Below are positions 12,801-25,150 of a stretch of DNA of 64,000 nucleotides, piece after piece. How positions within the stretch are numbered: the first letter of the stretch is position 1; each line of letters starts with the position of its first letter. The notes under the pieces are model-generated. The model worked only from the letters and a program-made list of their open reading frames with translations. It was not told the DNA's origin and searched no databases. The stretch comes from Casuarius casuarius (Eukaryota; Chordata; Aves; Casuariiformes; Casuariidae). Position numbers and translations under genes: made by a program. The DNA lies in NCBI GenBank assembly GCA_003342895.1, contig PTFA01000111.1, forward strand, positions 532,199 through 596,198, read 5' to 3'.

Positions 12801-15800
12801 TTTCCAGTGGTATAGCCTCGATCATAATGGTCATATTACACCTGATTTTTAAAATGTTAGGCTGCAATCAGTGGCACACACAAAGCAGAGTTTGTATATA
12901 AAGGATAAATCGCTTTCCTTTACATACGTTGTGTTCTGTATATAAGCAAATGCAGAATGTGCTACCACCCGCTTACTGAGTTCAAAGAGAACAATGTTAT
13001 TCCACAACTCTTCCTAGCTGCCAGAACGTTTTGTGGTAGATTGCAGTGGTTTGGGCGTTCTTTTTTGAAAAAAATTGACTTTCCTGTCTGTACTGATGTA
13101 ATTGCAGCTCATTAATGTATTCAAATTAGGCAATTAATGAGTTATAGCCAATAAAGAACTTACTGCATCATCTGAGTTGTTGGTGCCGACTCTTGCATAG
13201 CTGGGTGCTTAGTACATTCAATGAAGGTATGGGGCAGCTGGGTTCTGGTCTCTGATGTTTGGAGTAGTTCGGTGGTGGGTTTTTTGTTGTTGTTTGGGGA
13301 TTTTTTTGTTTGTTCACTTTATTTGGTGATTGTTTCATCACTACTTGCACAGTGTGTGTGTTTGGAGTCACTTATCTGCAAGGTTGGACTACATCAGTAT
13401 TCCCCCTATTCTTGCATCGTATGTGCTTCACGGTGACCNACTTTCAAATAGAGTAGAGAAGACCCTCCCTCGGCAGCAGTGTGTTGTGTGGTGGTGAGGG
13501 CACTCCTTGTGAGATGGCAGATCTACTGGGTAGCTGATTTAGTGCTACAGATTTCTGCATGAGAGCTTGTACTACTGCTGTCCATGTGGCATGCTCAGGT
13601 TTGTAATGAGAGCCAAGTCCACTCCCTTGACGAGTTTATTTTACATATGACAGATTTTACTGTTAGTGTGTGAGAGGTGAATGAAGTATGTCACAGTGTT
13701 TGTGTGTAGTACAGTCATTCCATGCAGACATACCTTTTAATGATTAAAGTGAAAAATAGAGGTATTGACTTAAGATCAGGACATTTTCCGTTGTGTGCCT
13801 TCTAACCAAGATGAGACGCCAAACTCAGTAGAAGACTCCTTTTCTGACTTTAAAGTTTTTTGAGAAACTATTTTTTTCCTTTCTTGAGTGTCCAGTTTTG
13901 TCCAATCTGAACAGTTTATGTCTGTTTCTCAGGAACTAAACATCTCTTCCAGATAATCTTTTGTAAAGAATAATTTGAAAAGTAGTCCCAGAGCACTCCT
14001 GAAATATCAAGAAAAATAGGCTCCATAAAGAACACAGCAGCAATCTGGGGTTTTTGTTTTGTTTTTGAAGTTGACCAGAGGAGAGTGTTGTGCTTATCTT
14101 GTCTATTGCATAGAATACTTGCTCAAAAAAGTTGGTTAACCAGCTTTTTGAGCTCTCTTCAACCTGAGGTCAAACTTTCAGTTCTTACATCTCCCAGAGG
14201 AGTGTCCTAGTTATCACACACTACATCAGCTGCCTAGTGTTTTCTCAGGAANGTTCTTGACTAGAACTTTTTTATCTTGTATTTTTCTTGCTCTGAAGTA
14301 TGGCCAAAGACTTATTTCTAGAAGGCATTTGAGCAAATTGTAATTTGGGTATTTAGTAAGTTTTGCTTGCACAGCACTTGAATTCCTTCTATTATGGGAC
14401 AACCTGACATAATAAATAGCATAGCTTTAAAATCTTTTATTCTTGTTGAAGAGAAAGAAGGTACTGATTTCAGATAGACATTGGAGAAATTTAAAAGAAT
14501 CAACTGCTGGCCATTTGTTATACCTTGTGAGCATGCCCCCAAGAACTGTGAAAAGCATGTGTATGACATTTAGAAGCCTAAACTAGTAGTGCACAGGCAT
14601 ATAACTGTTTTTTTTCTTTTTCTTTTTCTTTTTTTTTTTTTTAATTTAAGCTACCCTATGGCATGATTCTTCTGTACTCTGACAGAAGGTAGCTTAACTG
14701 TCAAGGTTGTAGGATGAGCTTAGCCTACAAGGTATCAGGGAATATGGTGGTTTACAAGAGAAGTTACTGTGTGTTAGCTTAAAAGGTTTGATTGGTAGGA
14801 ATAATGCATATGCAATTACTTCTTCCTCATGATTCAGTTGGTCTTCCTTTAAAATGTTGATAGAAGATCCTCTGTTAAAACTTACTCCTTATTCTAGGCA
14901 CATGTGTAACATTACTTCTGTAATCTATCAGAAACATACAGTCTTCCAAGTTGTCAGTCAGATACAATGGAATCATCTCACTCTCTGTCTTCTTTTTTTT
15001 TTTTTTTTTTAATAATCTTCCCACACTGTTTTGTTTTTTTTAAACTGTGCTAATATTGCCCTGGTGGGAATTTATTCAAAGCCTGATGCCTGTTAATCAA
15101 AAAAAGCCAATAAACATAAAACCCTATGTCCAGTTTTCAAGGTTAAAAATCAGAAAAGCTTGGCTNTAATGCTCTACTTACCTGCAAATTTTGGTGTCAT
15201 GAAAGAAGGCAATTTAAAGTAAGTAGGTATTGAATGACGTAGTGTTTTGTATATTAAAGCCATCACCTTTGAAACACTGCTAGAAGCTTACAGCCTGGGA
15301 TGTAAAGATCACAGCAGCCTTGTGGAATGCACGTTTTATGTGATAAAGTGCTGAACAACCTAGTGACCGAATCCTGTACCAGCCTCAGCTTCTAAATAGC
15401 CAGAGCCTGGCCCTTATTTGTGTCTCCCAGGCTGGATGCTGAAGTCTATGATTGTGAAGCTCATCTTCCAGTTGTGTAAGTGTAGTGAACATGGATATAG
15501 GGAGAGGAATGCTAGATGCTTGACCACATCTAGCAGTGGAGAACTTCTGAAGATATGCTATAAACATACTCCTTTTCCCTAAATATGTAACAAGCCTTTA
15601 TTTTATATGTACAAGGTAATTAAAGGAAAGCGACAGTTATAAAGTTTCTTTCAATTACCATGCTCTCAGTTCACAAGGGTTTATTCCCCTCCCCACCCCG
15701 AGACATACATGCTCATAGACAGACACACCATGCCGGCAGTGTACATTATATATNTGTGGAAGAAAACTGAGATGTTGCATGGCTTGAAAGTAATTTAGCT

Positions 15801-16698
15801 CTTAAGTGTTCCAGACATTGCCCTTGTTACTGCAGTGCATGTTTGTTTATGGATGTATTTGTCATACGGAGATGAAAAAAGTCATTCAAACTCTATAGAA
15901 AAAATAACTCGGTCAAGGCTTGCTTTCACTTCGTGTACCTGATTGGAAGAAGAAAGGATTATAATTGGTTCTTAGTCTTTGGAGTATCCTCTGGGGGTTC
16001 GGGGAAAGATTTTTTTTTTCTTGCTTGCATTTGTCTTGATAATGTATCAAGTAGCTGCTAAGGGACGTGATGAAATGTGATGCAGAATAATAAATTATGT
16101 TCTGCACTCTTTGCTTCTATGTGAGGTGAGTGTGTAAGCACAGAGAGACTGGTACACCTCCAAATTCTAAAAACATTATATACAGATTAGCAGGTCACTG
16201 GAGATGTGTTACAAATTGTTTTAGGGAACTCATTATGGGTATTATCACATACTAATTATGCATGGTAAGTAGCAAAAAAGACGGGGAAAAATCCTTCCTT
16301 TACAATAAATTGCTCACTGAGTTATCTTTTCTTTCTTTCAATACCTTGAGCCTTTTTTGGAGATGCCAAACAGAGCAATCATTGAATAATTAGGTTTTAA
16401 TTAACAAGAATTTTCATAAAAATTTTTTTTTAATGTCTTCTGGGTTATAGCAAGCACAAATAAATCCTCTTTCAAAAAGATCTAGTGCACTGATCCTCTC
16501 TGTATCTCAAGTTTTGTAATCACCCCCGAGCTTGTTGCAACAATGCTTTCTCACAGTTTCAGGACAAAGAGCGAAGACTGAAACAAGGAATTGCATTGTT
16601 AGCGGCATTTTTTTTTTGCTTATTTGTAACTTATTATCATAGGGAGACCTCTGGAAACCTTCGAAAGGCTAAATATGTTGTTCTGTTGCACTACAGCT

Positions 16699-16722
16699 GG
16701 GGGCGTGGGGGGCGGGGGAAGG
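16699..16722 (+). other. G-tract cluster (possible G-quadruplex)
   Basis: Runs of five, six and five G separated by CGT and C, followed by AAGG, on the PUDP sense strand in otherwise AT-rich intron. With three long tracts and one short one it could fold as an imperfect quadruplex. This is a composition-based reading only. Confidence 0.5.
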
Positions 16723-17739
16723 TCGCCTGTTTATTTCTTTTTGTTTTTTAAGTTACTGTCTTCCTGTTTGTGGAGATTCAGTAGTAGGTAGTTTTCACAG
16801 AGATAGCATTTGAGGCAGGATTCTGTTTATTCTGTTATGCAGAAAAGAATTTGTAGAAGTCTGTGTTTTTTGGCACAGTTGCAGGAAAGCTACGTATAGG
16901 ACCATCAATTAGCCTTGACAAATTATTTATAGTCTAAACAGGGCCAAGGTATTTTATTTTGTTCATGTTGATTGCTGTATTGCACAATAAGTGCACTTAC
17001 AAGATGATTACAAAACGTACCCTTGCTAATGTAAAGCAATGTGTTTGGGAATTTCCTTTTATTGTTATTATTGTGATAGACTGGTTTTATAAAGATAAAA
17101 GACCTTGTAGCACACAGAAAAGTTGAAGAAATGACAGCTTTATCTGCTAAAAAAGCATGCTTAACATTTCCATTCCAGCATCTCTTTATCTTAGAATAAT
17201 AGCATGATTCAAAGCCAAGAAGAAAATGGTTCAAGTTAAGCCTCAGTAAGGCTGAAGTGATTCTGATTTGAAGTAGCGAACACTTCCAAGTAATGGTAGA
17301 AATGCTGTCTTCCTATTCTATCAAAGATATCTTTTCTTTCTTGTCACTTAAAATAGTACAGAATATAAAAATTGTTCATGCTCAGATTTGATGTCCATCT
17401 TATTCACTACCATCTCTGACAATGGTTAATACCAGATGCTTAAGAATCCGCTATTAGATAGAGGGGGTTAATTTATCCACTTAAATTCCCTCATTCTCTT
17501 ATACAGAAGACTAGTTTTTGACAAAAAAAAGACTTTTAGTATTCATTTCATAATATTTGATTTTTTTTTCTTGATAATGATGACTTCCTGGGATAGTGAG
17601 TTCTGTGTATATATTGCATACGTTCTGAATTTCTCACCTTTTAAATTCCTTGCATTTCAGCTTTTTTATATTCTGAGTTAGAAAGACAAGAAGTAAGCAA
17701 TCTGCCACACACTATTCTAAGTTCTTATCACATCCCTTT

Positions 17740-18310
17740 TTATTTCTTTCTCCATAACTAAACACTTTCCAATCTTTTCAGACTCTCACTGTATGAAGCA
17801 GTTGCATTTGGGTTTGTCTTTTTCCCCACAGTCATCCTGATTGTGTTTTGTCAGACCCTTCCTAACAAAAAGAATTTTAAGATAAAATACTGTTTGTGGC
17901 GTAGAGTGTTCCAGATGAGACTGTATTATATATTTCTATGAAGGTATACAATATGAACCGTATTATTTATTTTCCTGTCTTGTNGCATCTTGTATATTTG
18001 TTATTGTCTTTGTACATTAAGTACTGGTTTTCACTGAGCTGTGATGTCTAGTACTTGAACCAAATGTTACAAGATGTACAAGTAATTTATTTTTTCCAGC
18101 TAATGTGTATTACTTGCATTTATTGACCATTGTATTTCATTTGCCACTTCACTGCACAGTAAACTACCTGGCCACTTTATGTTTTGTACAGGCATTTGCA
18201 GCTAACCTACATAACTTGGTGTCATCAGCAGATCTTATCAAGTATAGATATAAGGCTTACTAGTCAATAATTCCCTGGGTAACACTAGAATCCTTTTAAA
18301 ATGCTTCTAC
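17740..18310. repeat. Ancient amniote interspersed repeat (family unresolved)
   Basis: Several ordered blocks match a repeat I recall as common in crocodilian, turtle and bird genomes. These are a run near 17915 reading CCAGATGAGACTGTATTAT, then TTTCACTGAGCTGTGATGTC near 18030, then a block at 18105-18150 around ACTTGCATTTATTGACC, then CTTGGTGTCATCAGCAGA near 18217 and CCCTGGGTAACACTAG near 18274. The order and spacing are what the repeat would give. I cannot say from memory whether it is a LINE, LTR or other class, so no strand is given. It is heavily diverged, implying an old insertion. Confidence 0.6.
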
Positions 18311-19779
18311 AACTACTTTCTAAAACAGTTGCATTTTAATGAGAAATGTTTTTTAATTTTTAGTAACTCCTTCACTTCATACTTAAGTTGCTTCAAAGCC
18401 TCAGGGCCTTGCTGACTTGCTAAGACTAGCTGATGAGATTTCATCCTTTTCTGAAAATGTCTTCCATTACAGAAAATGCCTTCCTCCCTTAGGAAATTGT
18501 CTGCTTCCTCCTAAACAGATACCTGGTCACAGTGATCCATACAGTTGCTGTCTCCAGAACACATTATTGCATCCTGCAGCTCCAAACTAAAGAGTGGAAG
18601 CATTAGAGGTTGCAGCCTATTGTCCTGAGCTTCAAAGCTATTACAGACTCAAAATATTACTGAGTCAAAAAAGTGCCATGGGCAAAAAATATAATAGTAT
18701 GTAATTTATCTTATTGCTGTCTACTTGCAATAATGTGGTTATCCCAAGAGAATGCCAACGAAACCTTTTATTCTACCATTATTTTAGGTTAAATACATTT
18801 GCAGTGTTAAGATTAGTTATGATAAATCCTTTGAAGACTCTGCTTTCAGTTGCAGCTTTTAGTTGTTCAGGCATAAAATTTACATTGAAAGATGGGGATT
18901 ATCTTCAGCAAAAAAACAGTGTTTGCACTTGGATTTCTTAACATTTTCCTCAGAAAATAGTTACCTTATCTAATTATACTAATAACTGCTACAACAGTAA
19001 TCTGATAATTTATAGGGAGCATGTGAGCAGGTGGAGCAGGTATTTGAAAGGGAAGGTGTTTGAATTAGGAAGCCTGGAGTCTGAGAATGCCGTGGGCTAG
19101 AAGCCCGGAAGGATACGCTGCCTCTACCANGCTATGACCATTACTAGACCTGGGAATGCTGCTGAGTTTCCCAATTTTTGTGTGTACCTTGCCTGATCAC
19201 TGGTTCTTTATTCTGTTGCTGTGCATTGTGTACATCATATTGATATGTCAGTGCACATTAGCCTGTGAAGAAAAAAAAAAGACAACAAATGTGGTCATGT
19301 AAGCTGAATGAGAGTCATGTAACCTGGTCTGGTCAATTGGCAGAACAGTATGGTATCCTTAATTGTATAAGATTATAAGAAGTACAGATATAGCTTGTGG
19401 AANCTAACCACTTTTTTTCTGCTGATTGGTGTTCATTTAATGAACTTCATGCCGTTTTTTAGTGAACAAGTTTCCAGCTTCTTGTTTTAGAAGACAGGCA
19501 AGTATCATCCCTCAATTTTCCGCAGGGTTAAAGAGTTAACAGAGGTCATTTTTGATAGAATTAAGAACTGAATCAGCCAGCTCTGCTTTAGCTTTCAGCT
19601 GTGTTCTCTGCTGCCCTGGTCCAGCAAGGAGCAAAAGTGGTTTAAGCAAGACAAATTTCAGTTAATAGCTCAGCCACAAGAAGGGGAGGGAGAAGAGAAT
19701 GTACCAGTGATTCCTGAAAGAGTGTTTTTTTTAAAGAGGCTGCTGAAGAAGGGTGAAGAGTGTGCACATGGAGATTGCA

Positions 19780-20010
19780 TGAGGCACCAGAGGTCAGCAT
19801 GATGTAAGACACACAGCTGAAAGTGGGAGAAGGAGATAAAGAATGCAATTAAGTGAAAGGATAGAAGATGCCTAGGGAGTAGAAGGAAATAAAAGCAAGC
19901 CATACAGTAATTGTGGGTAAGATAATATAGGGTCTTGAAGGTGAAAATGAAAAACTTGAATTTGTGACTGCATTAAAGTAATCTATATAACTTCATTATA
20001 AATTATGAAG
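19780..20010. repeat. Weak candidate for an old interspersed repeat
   Basis: A purine-rich segment ends in a block near 19931 reading GGTCTTGAAGGTGAAAATGA followed by AACTTGAATTTGTGACTG. This resembles a recurring reptilian repeat module that pairs a GGGCTTTGAAGGTGA-like phrase with a GCTTGAACTTGATG-like phrase. The similarity is short and decayed. It could be coincidence in purine-rich DNA. Confidence 0.3.
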
Positions 20011-21987
20011 AGTTAATAGTGTGCAGTAGGCCATTTGTTCTTAATGCTTTCCCAACCATTTTTTAGGGAATGTAGATGAAGAGTCAGGAAACAGTAGATT
20101 AAGTTAATGATGTATATACTAAAATAGTAAAAGCATTGACTTTTTTGAGGCTAAGCATTCTATCTCAAGAGGATTGGTGGATGATGTGACAGGGCTCACA
20201 TCACAGCAAAAAATTCTTCAAACATTTAGGATGTTACATGTCTAAATTTAAAATCTCGTGAAGATAGTGGAAAGAAGAGTCAGCTGCAAATGTATGCTTT
20301 GGCATGTCACTCTCAAAGCAAAAAGGTTTTCTTTAGGAGCACTGAGGTTGGAGTTTCATCCTCTATTCNGTCTTGCATTAAATAGTAATTCTAAGGCATT
20401 TGGACAATCTGTTACTGTCCTTTTCTCTCTCCAGTCACTTGATTTTTCATATCTTACAATCAGGTGAAGAGCAAGTGTGCTTGAAAGATGATGGTTTACT
20501 TTGAATAAACTAATGGAAGACTGTTTTACTGGTATTTTGTTTTAAGCCTAATTTTTATGTTGTTTTACAGCTACTCTTTATGACTGTTGTCCTAGCCTTA
20601 AATTTCCTTAATATGGTTAATATTATGTATATCTATCCTTTTGTTTCTCTGATGCTGTTGGGACTGATTTTGTTTTAATAATGCAATATTAATGAAGGAT
20701 GAATATAAGTTAAAATATTCAGTAAGTGGGCTATTTAGAAAAGGTGTTCAACATAGTTTCTCACAGAAATTTGGAAACGGAACCATTCTTTGAAGGAACT
20801 AGTCCTTCTCACCAGCTTTCACACCATTTTTAAAAATCTGTGAATTGAGTCCTTAGCTTCCCTGTTTGAGTTGAGTATGTGATCTGGCTTTGTGTAAAGT
20901 GATTACTAGTAAGAGCTTTGGGCTCAATGTCACTGCAAGGATGGAGAAATCCATCACAGAATGCTGTATTTTAATAAAAGGATTTCCGTTACTCTGCAGT
21001 ACGAAGACATAATAATACCTGTGACATGCTGTGCTGTATTGCTTCAGGATCAGACTGAACACTGGAGCAGCAGCAGCAGCGTGGAAAAGAAAGAAAAAAT
21101 AATACGTTTGAATTGAGTCTTACCTGTTTCTTTTTTTCTTCTTGTTGATTTCTATATTTAGTGTATGGTGTGCAAGTCCCCAGTCTTATAAAGACCTGTG
21201 AAAGAAACTACTTGGATTCCTGGTCCTGCCTGTTAGGAATCAAGCAGCATGTGATACATAAACTTGAACAAAATTAAATAAATCATGAGAAAGATCCGCC
21301 ACAGTATGCAGTGACTCATTCCCTAGGATTGCGTGTTTCTGTCCCTAAAGAGAAACTAGATGACTAGTTCAAGCTTTGTGGGTATCTTAGTCCTCCTGTT
21401 TCAGTCTGTTAATAAATACCTTCCTTCTAAACATTTGTCAGAGCCATTTAAGTTTGCCAGGCTAGTTTCCTTGCAGGTCATAGGGTTTGATCTACAATAT
21501 CTTCTCCCATAATTTCTAATGCAGTTCTTTTGAAACAAGTCTTTGCCCTGTTTGGCTTCTGGGAACATTCCCTTCCTGTTACTACTTTCCCTACCCCCTG
21601 ACTCAGGAAATAGGATGTGCTTACAGTCTAGGCATAGACTAAGAGATCAAAAGATGTCTAAAATTAATATTGATTATATTGGTATAGAATCATCATCTTT
21701 TATGGTAGAGCTATGCTAGAAAAATCTTTTAGTTCTTCAAATATTTATTGATTTTTTCCCTTGTACTGCAGAGATTCCAGGAAATGGAGTGTACAAAAAA
21801 GAAAACATTTCCCTTTGGCCTACAGTCAGGCTTTCTTTAGGTATTAATTGATTGAACATACAGTAGATATGAAAGACCATTATCCAGTGTACTGATATTA
21901 TTCAAGGAGTTATTTTAATGCTTTGAGGGATTGGAAAGTGAAGCAGAAGGATGCTTAAGGATACTGAAGACATTGTGTTTTACTCTT

Positions 21988-22480
21988 CCATAAAAGAGAA
22001 GAGACCTCGCAAAGTATCTAGTCCAACCCCCTAATAGCAGGTCAATATTGAATTCAAATCAGGTTGCTCAGGGCTTTGTCTAACCAGGTCTTAAAAACCT
22101 CCAAGGATGGAGACTGCATGGCTTCTCTGGGCAGCCAGTTCCAGTGCTTAACTATCCTTGTTGTGATTTTTTTTTTTTTTCTTAAATCTAATCAGAACCT
22201 CTCTTGTTTCAGTGTATGACCATCTTCACATGTTTCTACTGTGCACGTTAGTAAAGAGCCTGGCTCCATCTTCTAAGTAACCTCTTCAGAGGTATTGGGC
22301 ACCTGCTATTAGGTCCTCCTGAAGTCTTCCATCCTCCAGGCTGAACAAACCTAGTTCCCTCAGGATCTCCTCGTAAGGCACATGCTCCAGCCCCCAACTT
22401 GATGGCCCTCCACTGCACTTGCTGAAGTTCATTAACATCCTTCTTCTGTTTTCTTCTTTCATAATTCTAAGCNTGGTGAA
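21988..22480 (-). repeat. CR1 LINE, 3'-end fragment
   Basis: Read on the minus strand this is a typical 5'-truncated CR1 tail. At the left edge, GTATCTAGTCCAACCCCCTA is the complement of the terminal CR1 'ggttggactagatga' phrase. The middle has GGATGGAGACTGCATGGCTT and CTGGGCAGCCAGTTCCAGTG. The right part has GCTGAACAAACCTAGTTCCC followed by a block ending in TGCTCCAGCCCCCAACTTGATG. The terminal octamer repeats at the left end are no longer clear, and a poly-T run at 22168-22181 interrupts it. It lies in the last PUDP intron, opposite to the gene's strand. Divergence suggests an old copy; the subfamily was not determined. Confidence 0.92.
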
Positions 22481-24559
22481 TTTTTCAAATATGTTGCCTG
22501 CATATTTGAGAAGTGTTAGCAATTAGAATACTAAATAGTAACAGAAATTCATAATCAAGTTTTTTCTCAGCAGCTATGTTATATACTTAAATTGTGAACC
22601 AGCTAGCCTTCCACAATTACTTAGATTTCCTTCGAGGAGGAATTTCATTCTGTGTTTAAAGATTTACAGAAACCTGACCCTTGTTTTAGCTTTAACTTAT
22701 GGTTAGGGAATGGCATAGCTTGGATACGCAAAGTAAATAAGGAACTATAGCCCTTTTCTGCCTCCCCTACCCCTTCCATCAGTCTTGTCCAAATGTGTGT
22801 GTGGGGGGGTGTTTTACAGCACCTGCTGGGGCNGAGGTCATCCTCTCCTCAGTATTGTGACCACCTTTAATCTAAACCATTTCTCGTAAGCTTCGGTGTC
22901 CCTATTTGATTTGACATAAGTTATAGACACCAAAGATTTTTTTTTTCTTAATAGAGGTAATCACTATGAAAATCTCTTTTAACTTTATGCTTTTCATATC
23001 TTAAAAAATGTATATAGGTTCACGAATACTTCTTCCTTTCTGTTTCTGTGTCACTTAGGATTTCCTTATGTCTAACACGCTTTCCTTTCTGTTTCAAGGA
23101 GAAAAAAGGGACAGACTATTTAAGGAGCTTCTGGGTTTTCTGTTTACAGAGCAATAAATGTTTTGGAATGAGCTGCAATTGTATGTGTTGTAAAATTGCT
23201 TTTGTTTGACAGGTTAATAAATCTCAATTGATGGTCTGAATGACTAGAGATATTGAAAGCTCGTGCTGCCTTACAAAACAAAACAAAATAACCCACCTTC
23301 CTGCATTTCTTTATAAACACAGCATAGGGCTCAGTACTATTCCACTTGAGTGTCTCTCTCATTTTATTTGCAAATGCCTTTATTTATGGATCTTTTGCAG
23401 AGGGCTTTTTTTTTTTTTTTTTTTTTGTGGAGAGTACAAACAAAAATCACCTTAATTGACAAAAAGCTAAAAATACTGTGATTCTTCAACAAGTGCACAT
23501 GTTCATGCTTCAGACAGTGCCAAACCTTCTGCTGAGTTCATAAGCTTTTGCTAGTACCAATTAGCTTATGAGGTTTTGAGAGCTTAAATCTGCCACTTTC
23601 AGGTTTTCACCTGTGCTGATCCTGTGAATGTGTGTGTTCTGTCACTTTCATGCACCAGTGCGCGAAACAGGTCTGCCTTATATTCCAACTGGAACAACAA
23701 AGTTGACTAGGATTTCTTCAGAAAAAGGGCTCAGGAAGCAACATTGTAGAAGTATTTAGAGCTTGGCTACTGACACAGTCATCAGTTAAAAAGTGTGGAA
23801 AATTACTTGGGTCCAAAGTAATTCCTCCAGTTCCTCAGTTAGTTGTTCAGAAATAGATTTTAATACACTACAGAAGGGCACTTGGAACAACGAAATCGAA
23901 AGCAGAAATCTGTCTAGTTTTTCCTGAATGCTGTCTTCAGATTCAGCAACAGTTTCTAGGATGGAAGCATTTGGAGAAAGAAACAGGCAACTGGTACAAA
24001 TATAACTATACTTTGTCTGATACACTATACTTTGTAAATTATGTAAATTCAGTCATGTTGGTGATATGTTAGCGTGAATCAGTACTGTTACACAGAAATA
24101 AGGAATGTGAATTACTACTTATTTTGTTGAATCTGTTAGGAAATTTGGCAGGGAGCTCACCCATTTTTCGATTGTAAATCAGGCAGGCACAGTGTCACTG
24201 TGTATGTTTGAATTACATTGAACATTTAGTGACAATGAAAAATTAGCGATATTGAGAGTATTAGATAACGTAGAACTTAAGATTTTGCATTCTATTTCTA
24301 ACTTTTGTTTACTAATGCCCTCCGAACAATGCTGGATGCTGTCTTGCTGGTCCTAAATTGAAGAACAGCATTTTTAGTTCCTGCCAAATCCCCATCACCT
24401 TGGGGTTTCATTTCAGTCCTTATGAAGTATCGTAGAAGCCTTTTTCTCCCCAGCCCTTCCTGAATTATTATTTCTATTGCCATTTTATTGCATTTGTTGT
24501 TAGATATAGAAGACATTTTCATATATACGTTCAGTGTATAGCATAAAATGTGTATACCT

Positions 24560-25150
24560 TTTATATACAAGTGTGTGTTTTTAGGCAACTCCTGAACCCG
24601 ATAGCCAAGCAAAGGTGAGGCTGCTACAGCTCCGTNGCCCCAGGTCCAACTGGTAGTGAGGCTGAGCACGTACTCCCAGTAGTCACACAAGCAAACACAC
24701 ATTTACAATATAGGCACATACACATGGCCAGCCACACAGAACAGCACAAACAGCAAGCACAGCAGCACGTAAACACAAACAGCACCTGTGGCCTCATCCT
24801 GTTCGNCTATCTGGTTGATGAGGATGAAGGTCTGTTATTGTGAAATGTATACATAAATGCAATGTGGATCCCGCCAGTAACTGGGCTTAGACATTCAGTG
24901 CGGCACCTGGGGAGCCTCTCTGCAGTGCAGAGCAAGGGGTCACCTCTGGCCCCTGGGGCTGGGGGCTCCTGTGATGCCCTGGGAGGGGCCAGGACAGGGG
25001 GCTCTGCTGTTGAGCCTTCATGGACTGTTGTCTTTCCTGTGATGGGCCTAGGAGTAGCCGAGGCCAGGTATTGTTTGGATTCCTCATTCTGCTATTGTCT
25101 CTCTGTGCTCCTTTGCATATGTGGAGATGAGCTTTTCATCACATAGCCTA
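24560..25150 (-). repeat. GC-rich LTR-like interspersed repeat, unidentified
   Basis: A block of about 600 bases stands out from the AT-rich intron by its GC content, especially 24860-25060 with runs such as CCCCTGGGGCTGGGGGCTCC. On the minus strand it reads through TGTGTGGCTGGCCATGTGTA and CAGCCTCACTACCAGTTGG, which feel like avian LTR sequence. I cannot define TG...CA ends, a target duplication, a polyadenylation signal or any internal retroviral gene. Open frames of 134 codons (minus, 24702-24298) and 94 codons (plus, from 24862) cross it but resemble no protein. It could instead be another repeat class or a GC-rich unique segment. Confidence 0.35.

Noticed and set aside
22286..22522. 78-codon minus-strand open frame
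   Set aside because: Most of it ([20 protein letters not shown] region) is the CR1 3' UTR read by chance in one frame, not a host protein.
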